Shown here piece after piece: positions 9,074 to 11,573 of a DNA stretch of 11,573 nucleotides. A model generated the notes under the pieces. The model had not been told where the DNA came from. It searched no databases and saw only the letters and a list, made by a program, of their open reading frames with translations. The DNA lies in assembly GCA_902783305.1 (NCBI GenBank), contig CACZQU010000233.1:1-11573 (forward strand), written 5' to 3'. The stretch comes from an uncultured Lachnospiraceae bacterium. Its GTDB lineage: Bacteria > Bacillota > Clostridia > Lachnospirales > Lachnospiraceae. Numbering within the stretch: the stretch's first letter is position 1; each line of letters opens with the position of its first letter. The position numbers and the translations under genes were made by a program.

Positions 9074-9077
9074 TATA
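9072..9077 (-). promoter_or_regulatory. Candidate -10 element of the jet operon
   Basis: A perfect TATAAT on the minus strand (9077-9072) lies about 80 nt before the jetD ATG. A TG is found two bases upstream of it, one base off the extended -10 position. No good -35 is seen at 16-18 nt (TTTCTG, CTTTCT and CCTTTC are poor), so the call is weak. It could be a weak or regulated promoter. Confidence 0.35.
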
Positions 9078-9104
9078 GTCAGAACATCCTTCACAGAAAG
9101 GGGA

Positions 9105-9145
9105 GGACGGTTCTTTCGCCTGGTGAATCAGACAAAAAACCGTCC
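9105..9145. repeat. REP-like extragenic palindrome, copy 2 (GGACGGTT ends)
   Basis: The outer arms GGACGGTT (9105-9112) and AACCGTCC (9138-9145) are perfect. The inner part pairs TTT with AAA, one G with C, and CTG with CAG, interrupted only by three C/A mismatches. The arms would be perfect if single transitions had not occurred, so this looks like a decaying hairpin. It lies between the Wadjet operon and the SH3/zinc-finger gene. There is no T-run, so a terminator role is not supported. Confidence 0.78.
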
Positions 9146-9176
9146 CTTTGTCATACAGTGTATTTGTTTATTGGAT

Positions 9177-9239
9177 TATGAATGATTGCAGTGCAAAATG
9201 ACTCCTACGGATTGTTCCGCGCTTCGCGCTCCCCGGGTC
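9177..9239 (+). repeat. 63-bp dispersed structured repeat, copy B
   Basis: This is the partner of the repeat at 1235-1297, in inverted orientation and aligned without gaps with 12 differences. It contains the hairpin CGCG-CTT-CGCG, where the other copy has CGCA-CTT-TGCG, and a small palindrome TTGCA-G-TGCAA (9186-9196). Its inner end is near palindrome copy 2. Its outer end stops 13 nt before the stop codon of the SH3/zinc-finger gene, so on the minus strand it forms that gene's 3' flank and may act there as a transcript-end structure. Confidence 0.8.
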
Positions 9240-9252
9240 CTGGAGGCATGGA

Positions 9253-10335
9253 TTACTGTTCTTCAGAGTGAGCGATGGATACATGTCCGCTGTATTCAGG
9301 GCCAGCCTGGAACCATTCCCCGCAGTATTCACACTGAATCAGATTTTCTTCGTCATAAGAGCCGTCCAGATGACGGGCGATATGATCTTCGTATTCCTCA
9401 CCGGGACTGAAATAGGCTCCGCAGTATTCGCACTGAACCATAGTTTCACCGTCATCTGAATCCTCTTCCCGGGAATTATCATTATTCAAGTGCGCGGCCA
9501 GAACATGATTGCGGTAATCGTTACCTGCAGTAAACCATTCTCCGCAGTATTCACATATGATTTCCTGGCTGTCAGCTGAAGAGCTGTCTGAGGATGAGCC
9601 GCCTGCAGTGCTGCCTGAGGATGAACCGGCTGCAGCGCTGTCTGAAGATGAACCAGCTGCAGCGGCAAAGCTGTCTGAAGATGAACCGGCTGCGTCCGGA
9701 ACAAGGAACGATGACGAGGCATAAGCTGTCTCTCCATCATATTCAACCTGATACCAGCCATAATCAGATCCATTCTTTGTAACTGCTCCGGTAACAAGGA
9801 CCTGATCTCCTTTTTCCAGGACATCCAGGACAGCAGAATCGATATCATAGCTGCTGCGTAAATTCAGTTCATCCGTGGCGACGTTATACAGAGCGTTAAT
9901 TGCCCTGAGACCATATTCCGAAACAGATGAGGCTGGTGTCTCATTCTGAACAGCAGGAGCTGTGCCGGATTCCGGAATCGTAACGGATCCAAGCATTTTG
10001 ATGAGTTCCGTCAATTCTTCCCGGGACTGGGCTGTCGCTTTTATCGCGAAAACGTCATTATTCATGGTAATAAATGCCTGGCAGGACATTTCCCGGCCAT
10101 CAGACGGCGCCTGCACTCCCGGAAGCATTTCTCCATTACTCAGATGGTCGATCTCAATCATGCAGCTTCCGTCTGAAAGCACAAACCAGGTGTCGGGATC
10201 CGATTGCTGAACCCAGCTGTCGGAAGGTGTCTCAATGGAAAGCACCCCATCCGGTGTGGTAAATGTGGCAGCACCAGCAGGAAGAGAGGCCATAAGCATG
10301 ACTCCTGCTGCAAACACCAGTGACTTTGCTCTCAT
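9253..10335 (-). CDS. Secreted SH3-domain protein with three C2H2-like zinc-finger modules
   Basis: This 360-residue protein is unfamiliar as a whole. Residues 1-22 are a signal peptide (MRAK, hydrophobic run, then LPAGAA-TF); there is no lipobox Cys, so it is probably released or wall-associated. Residues about 25-120 form an unnamed domain. Residues about 150-212 are a bacterial SH3-like domain (ELNLRSS ... GDQVLV ... YGWYQVEYDGETAYASSSFL). A Ser/Ala/Gly-rich linker (about 213-256) follows. Three modules of pattern C-x2-C-x12-H-x3/4-H come next: C261/C264/H277/H282, C302/C305/H318/H322 and C335/C338/H351/H356. Each starts CEYCG and is separated from the next by an acidic spacer. ATG at 10335 has AGGAGG 6 nt upstream. 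The longer frame from 10410 starts inside the -35 box and would bury the signal peptide. The role is unknown; metal binding is inferred from the Cys/His spacing. Confidence 0.85.
   Translation of the reverse strand: MRAKSLVFAAGVMLMASLPAGAATFTTPDGVLSIETPSDSWVQQSDPDTWFVLSDGSCMIEIDHLSNGEMLPGVQAPSDGREMSCQAFITMNNDVFAIKATAQSREELTELIKMLGSVTIPESGTAPAVQNETPASSVSEYGLRAINALYNVATDELNLRSSYDIDSAVLDVLEKGDQVLVTGAVTKNGSDYGWYQVEYDGETAYASSSFLVPDAAGSSSDSFAAAAGSSSDSAAAGSSSGSTAGGSSSDSSSADSQEIICEYCGEWFTAGNDYRNHVLAAHLNNDNSREEDSDDGETMVQCEYCGAYFSPGEEYEDHIARHLDGSYDEENLIQCEYCGEWFQAGPEYSGHVSIAHSEEQ
9583..9694 (-). repeat. In-frame tandem repeat encoding the Ser/Ala-rich linker
   Basis: Four copies of a roughly 27-bp unit (plus strand GCTGTCTGAGGATGAACC...) start at 9583, 9610, 9637 and 9670. 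The third copy carries an extra 6 bp. The period is a multiple of three, so copy-number change by slippage would lengthen or shorten the linker between the SH3 domain and the zinc-finger modules without a frameshift. The encoded unit is an SSSDS-type block alternating with Ala/Gly. Confidence 0.8.
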
Positions 10336-10383
10336 CTCGAACCTCCTGTCATACAGAAAGCAAACATAGCTTCTCTCTTTAGA

Positions 10384-10410
10384 ATAATACAGTGATGAAA
10401 ATATTGTCAA
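10384..10410 (-). promoter_or_regulatory. Sigma-A promoter of the SH3/zinc-finger gene
   Basis: On the minus strand, a perfect TTGACA (10410-10405) is followed 15 nt later by TATTAT (10389-10384, five of six matches). The spacer is short, but both boxes are good. The predicted leader is about 40 nt and includes the AGGAGG ribosome-binding site. The gene is thus probably transcribed independently of the YczE-like gene upstream. Confidence 0.6.
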
Positions 10411-10469
10411 TAAAAAGACGTGGGGGCACGGTTACTCCGTGAATTACCGCAAAAGGAGGATGACCATTT

Positions 10470-11162
10470 TTAAGGCATGGCAGGATGCCTTGAGAAAAAT
10501 ACCCGAAAGGAATCCTGAAGCCGCTGATGGTGGATATGAGTCGCGTCAAACCGGACAGTGGAGAATGCCAGCTGCATAATAGGACCCGTACAGAAAGCGC
10601 AGATCAGTGTACCGATCCCGACGGGTCCTCCCAGCATCCATCCGATGAGTGTCGCGATGCTCAACAGACCGATGCTGACGGCTCCGATCGGCAGGAGCTT
10701 CATGCGCTTTGCCAGACCAACCAGAAGCGTGTCGCGAGGCCCGCAGCCAAGGGAGGCGATCATGTAGGTATACTGTGTATAGGCCATGATGGTCAGGCCC
10801 AGGAGCATTATCGGTATTCCGGTCAGCAGGGAAGAGCAGCGGGGAACGGCATGGATCCAGTTGAAATAGTCAACTGCTTTGCCCACGACAACAGCATCAA
10901 TGAACATGGATATCCCGATAGGTTCTTTCAGGAGAATGTCGATTCCGAGGATGGTAAACGAGACGGCGACAGAAGCCGTGCCATACAAAATCCCCAGGCT
11001 CTTTGACAAGCCAAGATTCAGCACATCCCAGGGCCCGGCACCAATGTTGGCATGGATGGTAAGATACACTCCGAATCCATTGAAAACCAGACTGACTGCT
11101 GCCAGAATTATATGTGCGATGATTGCGCTGCCTGAATGGTTGTCGCGAGGAAATTTTTTCAC
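10470..11162 (-). CDS. YczE/YitT-like integral membrane protein
   Basis: The 230-residue protein is largely hydrophobic, with about five or six membrane segments. Family hallmarks are the N-terminal NGFGVYLTIHANIGAGPWDVL followed by LGLSKSLGILYG, a second related copy (SLGCGPRDTLLVGLAKRM), and the late GGPVGIGTLICAFCTGPIMQ. This pattern fits the YczE membrane proteins (COG2364 as I recall). Their function is not well established, and substrate transport is only guessed for the family. The tail (HIHHQRLQDSFRVFFSRHPAMP) is cytoplasmic-looking and not conserved in my memory. The start is GTG at 11162, with AAGGAG (11179-11174) 11 nt upstream, slightly long. It begins 21 nt after the amidase stop, so the two may be cotranscribed. 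No convincing terminator follows it; the stretch to the next promoter holds only weak inverted repeats. Confidence 0.85.
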   Translation of the reverse strand: MKKFPRDNHSGSAIIAHIILAAVSLVFNGFGVYLTIHANIGAGPWDVLNLGLSKSLGILYGTASVAVSFTILGIDILLKEPIGISMFIDAVVVGKAVDYFNWIHAVPRCSSLLTGIPIMLLGLTIMAYTQYTYMIASLGCGPRDTLLVGLAKRMKLLPIGAVSIGLLSIATLIGWMLGGPVGIGTLICAFCTGPIMQLAFSTVRFDATHIHHQRLQDSFRVFFSRHPAMP

Positions 11163-11183
11163 TTTTGTTATCGCTCCTTGTTC

Positions 11184-11573
11184 TTACTTCCTGAAAAACA
11201 GTTTCACTCCGTCTACGATCGCATCCGCGACCGGAGCCTGTCCGGCCAGACTGTGATCAGAGGCACAGTCTCCCACTTCCAGATCAACGGAGGGAATCGT
11301 AGAGTATGAGGTCTGTGTCAGGTCAATCGCCATTGTCCCGTCGGAATAAATCCGGATCCCATGCTTATTTAATCCGTTAAGGAGGGCATCTCCGAGCCGG
11401 TGATGCTCCCGCCAGTGACTGGCTACCGGCGGCATACTCCTGTAGGAAGCGACTTCGGGTACGCTGATGTAAAAAGCTCCCTTATCTGACTCGCTGGAAT
11501 CATAATGAAGAGCGATATGACAATCCGCATACTGGTTGGCAAACACGGTTCTGGCAATATTGTCAAGCTGCTG
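11184..11573 (-). CDS. N-acetylmuramoyl-L-alanine amidase, C-terminal part (5'-truncated)
   Basis: The frame is open to the right edge, so the N-terminus lies outside the window; 129 residues are visible. The segment looks like the C-terminal two-thirds of an Amidase_3 (zinc-dependent peptidoglycan amidase) domain, which cleaves the bond between MurNAc and the stem peptide. Visible signs are HIALHYDSS, standing where the family has a metal-binding SIHxN-type motif, and the late PSVDLEVGDCASDHSLAG, corresponding to the region with the catalytic Glu. It ends VDGVKLFFRK. The match is diverged: a Tyr replaces the usual Ala/Gly after the His, and the motif around Glu is atypical. The family call is therefore probable rather than certain. 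It would act in the cell wall and needs a signal peptide that cannot be seen here. It is followed after 21 nt by the YczE-like gene. Confidence 0.7.
   Translation of the reverse strand, partial: QQLDNIARTVFANQYADCHIALHYDSSESDKGAFYISVPEVASYRSMPPVASHWREHHRLGDALLNGLNKHGIRIYSDGTMAIDLTQTSYSTIPSVDLEVGDCASDHSLAGQAPVADAIVDGVKLFFRK

Larger units (their letters stand above)
1300..9077 (-). other. Wadjet plasmid-defence operon jetDABC (type III-like)
   Basis: The four jet genes share one strand with only overlaps or a 4-nt gap between them. A weak candidate promoter lies before jetD and a strong terminator lies after jetC, so one transcript is likely. Spot counts of single 60-base lines inside the block gave about 37-42% GC (lines at 2041, 4441, 6121). 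The flanks gave about 45-63% (lines at 301, 781, 9481, 10081, 10681). Inverted 63-bp repeats lie on both sides. Together these suggest a horizontally acquired module, though no integrase, transposase or tRNA is visible. Confidence 0.85.

Noticed and set aside
9198..9300. Copy B or copy A of the 63-bp repeat as a small coding gene (frames reading LFRASRSPG or LFRTLRSPG)
   Set aside because: Differences between the copies fall on all codon positions and one pair is compensatory in a hairpin, which fits a noncoding structure. The frames lose similarity at the repeat end.
10336..10410. Longer start for the SH3/zinc-finger protein at 10410
   Set aside because: The TTG at 10410 is the first half of the TTGACA promoter box. 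The extra 25 residues would precede an otherwise standard signal peptide, and AGGAGG sits 6 nt before ATG 10335.
10425..10455. GGGGGCACGGTTACTCCGTGAATTACC as a third GGACGGTT-type palindrome
   Set aside because: Only the left end resembles the others. The right arm pairs poorly (6 of 8, with T/T and C/A mismatches) and lacks AACCGTCC, so it is at best a decayed half-element.
10472..10491. 7-bp hairpin AAGGCAT/ATGCCTT at the end of the YczE-like gene, considered as its terminator
   Set aside because: On the minus strand it is followed by AAAAATGG, not a T-run, and it overlaps the last codons and the stop, so a terminator is not supported.
10460..10579. Plus-strand ORF of 39 codons starting ATGACCATT directly after AAGGAGG
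   Set aside because: The Shine-Dalgarno-like sequence touches the ATG with no spacer, and the frame runs antisense through the C-terminal part of a well-supported membrane-protein gene.
1..11573. CRISPR array, tRNA, rRNA, integrase or transposase gene
   Set aside because: No regularly spaced direct repeats with unique spacers, no tRNA cloverleaf and no recombinase-like protein were seen in any frame.

Overview
The window reads as chromosomal DNA of a Bacillota, most likely Clostridia and perhaps a Lachnospiraceae-like gut lineage. The reasons are strong AGGAGG-type ribosome-binding sites, mid-range GC, the protein families present, and GGACGGTT-ended extragenic palindromes of a kind I associate from memory with that group. 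No taxonomic search was possible.

Layout. The left end holds the 3' part of a plus-strand metallophosphoesterase (3-626). It faces, across a long palindrome (637-682), a minus-strand free methionine-(R)-sulfoxide reductase gene (690-1148). Everything from there to the right end is on the minus strand. The centre (1341-8991) is a complete four-gene Wadjet plasmid-defence operon, transcribed jetD-jetA-jetB-jetC with 4-nt to 17-nt overlaps or gaps and ending in a clear intrinsic terminator (1300-1329). The gene contents and the D-A-B-C order fit what I recall of type III Wadjet. To the right come a secreted SH3 protein with three C2H2-like zinc-finger modules (9253-10335), a YczE-type membrane protein (10470-11162), and the C-terminal part of an N-acetylmuramoyl-L-alanine amidase (11184-11573, cut by the window edge).

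How the genes work together. JetA (kleisin), JetB (small winged-helix partner) and JetC (SMC-like ATPase) should form a loop-extruding motor. JetD (Toprim nuclease) would cut small circular DNA once the motor has wrapped around it. Nothing suggests that the flanking housekeeping genes belong to the defence system.

Most notable points. (1) The Wadjet operon is bracketed by two inverted copies of a 63-bp dispersed repeat (1235-1297 and 9177-9239), 51 of 63 positions identical. Eleven of the 12 differences are transitions, and one pair of differences is compensatory within a hairpin. (2) Two palindromes with the same GGACGGTT ends but different centres lie at 637-682 and 9105-9145. (3) JetC has LILDN where an ABC/SMC Walker B usually has DE, and its P-loop lacks the usual first Gly. 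(4) A short unexplained reading frame ends one base before jetD. (5) A predicted secreted protein carries three regularly spaced C2H2 modules. (6) Spot counts suggest the Wadjet block is more AT-rich than its flanks, consistent with acquisition as an island.
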